From contig JAFEFT010000016.1 in assembly GCA_018240435.1 (NCBI GenBank), positions 47,818 through 111,817 on the forward strand: a DNA stretch of 64,000 bases. The letters run 5' to 3'. The notes under the pieces were generated by a model. It was not told the DNA's origin, made no database searches, and saw only the letters and a program-made list of their open reading frames with translations. This document shows positions 63,925-64,000 of this stretch, piece by piece. Position 1 is the stretch's first letter; every line of letters begins with the position of its first letter. Source of the stretch: Pseudomonadota bacterium. Lineage in GTDB: Bacteria > Pseudomonadota > Gammaproteobacteria > Xanthomonadales > Xanthomonadaceae. Position numbers and translations under genes: made by a program.

Positions 63925-64000
63925 GTGAATCGTGAATCGTGATACGTGAATCGTCAGATCAAAGGCCTCTGCTCGAACGATTCACCATTCACGATTCACC
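63925..64000. repeat. Composite heptad element upstream of rpsJ (reaches window edge)
   Basis: GTGAATC twice, GTGATAC, GTGAATC (63925-63952), a 26-nt spacer starting GTCAGATCAAAGGC, then GATTCAC, CATTCAC, GATTCAC (63979-63999). It has the same heptad, spacer, inverted-heptad plan as the elements at 1860, 56851 and 58295. Between it and rpsJ, two copies of GCCGCGGC (about 63900-63920) can pair as a short GC hairpin. Confidence 0.9.

Overview
The window is a high-GC chromosomal segment of a gammaproteobacterium, most likely of the order Lysobacterales (Xanthomonadales). Supporting signs are the metX-metB-hom methionine operon behind a SAM-I riboswitch, pilT-pilU divergent from yggS-proC, several large periplasmic-propeller signalling proteins, a three-hairpin C-loop RNA downstream of polA that resembles the xanthomonad sRNA sX13, and many intergenic tandem repeats with a 7-nt period. 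Most genes are ordinary chromosomal housekeeping genes. No rRNA, tRNA, CRISPR array, prophage or insertion sequence was seen.

Layout. 1-350: 5' part of rplT and complete rpmI, without infC in front. 0.7-5.7 kb: pilU and pilT (minus), then yggS and proC (plus). 5.7-12.2 kb: a vitamin B12/metal-binding protein, a lipoprotein, pdxH, dodecin, aroK-aroB, a WGR-like protein, hemE. 12.3-19.4 kb: a 1200-residue hybrid sensor kinase, a VOC protein, cytochrome b561 with YceI, a glutaredoxin-like protein, sdaA. 19.4-21.9 kb is the only clearly accessory island: a Phd/VapC-type pair, a lipoprotein, and a HigBA-type pair flanked by partial copies of both neighbouring genes. 21.9-25.6 kb: hom, metB, metX with SAM riboswitch and promoter. 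25.7-31.1 kb: two cyclic-di-GMP-type signalling proteins. 31.2-36.9 kb: prfC, a DUF2782 protein, polA and the sX13-like RNA. 36.9-49.0 kb: S9 peptidase, ArnT-like glycosyltransferase, msrA, EamA transporter, another GGDEF-type protein, a DUF2007 protein, glnS, a nucleoside deaminase, rlmM. 49.1-63.9 kb: the S10-spc-alpha ribosomal protein superoperon on the minus strand from rpsJ to rplQ, with secY and rpoA but no rpmJ after secY.

The most unusual signal is a dispersed family of 7-nt-register repeats. Two arrays are 20 units (140 bp) long. One exactly fills the gap between two converging genes and the other touches a stop codon. Four more copies have the form heptads, spacer, inverted heptads; two of these lie inside the spc operon. 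One tract sits inside the polA reading frame, where three 21-nt units encode three 7-residue repeats. A second repeat family, a roughly 127-bp inverted repeat, appears to have contributed codons to hom.

Links between genes. The methionine genes form one translationally coupled operon controlled by the riboswitch. aroK-aroB feed the shikimate pathway. Cytochrome b561 and YceI overlap. The two toxin-antitoxin pairs each have a candidate autoregulatory operator. Of three GGDEF-type proteins only one keeps a canonical active site. All boundaries and functions come from reading the sequence; no database search was run.
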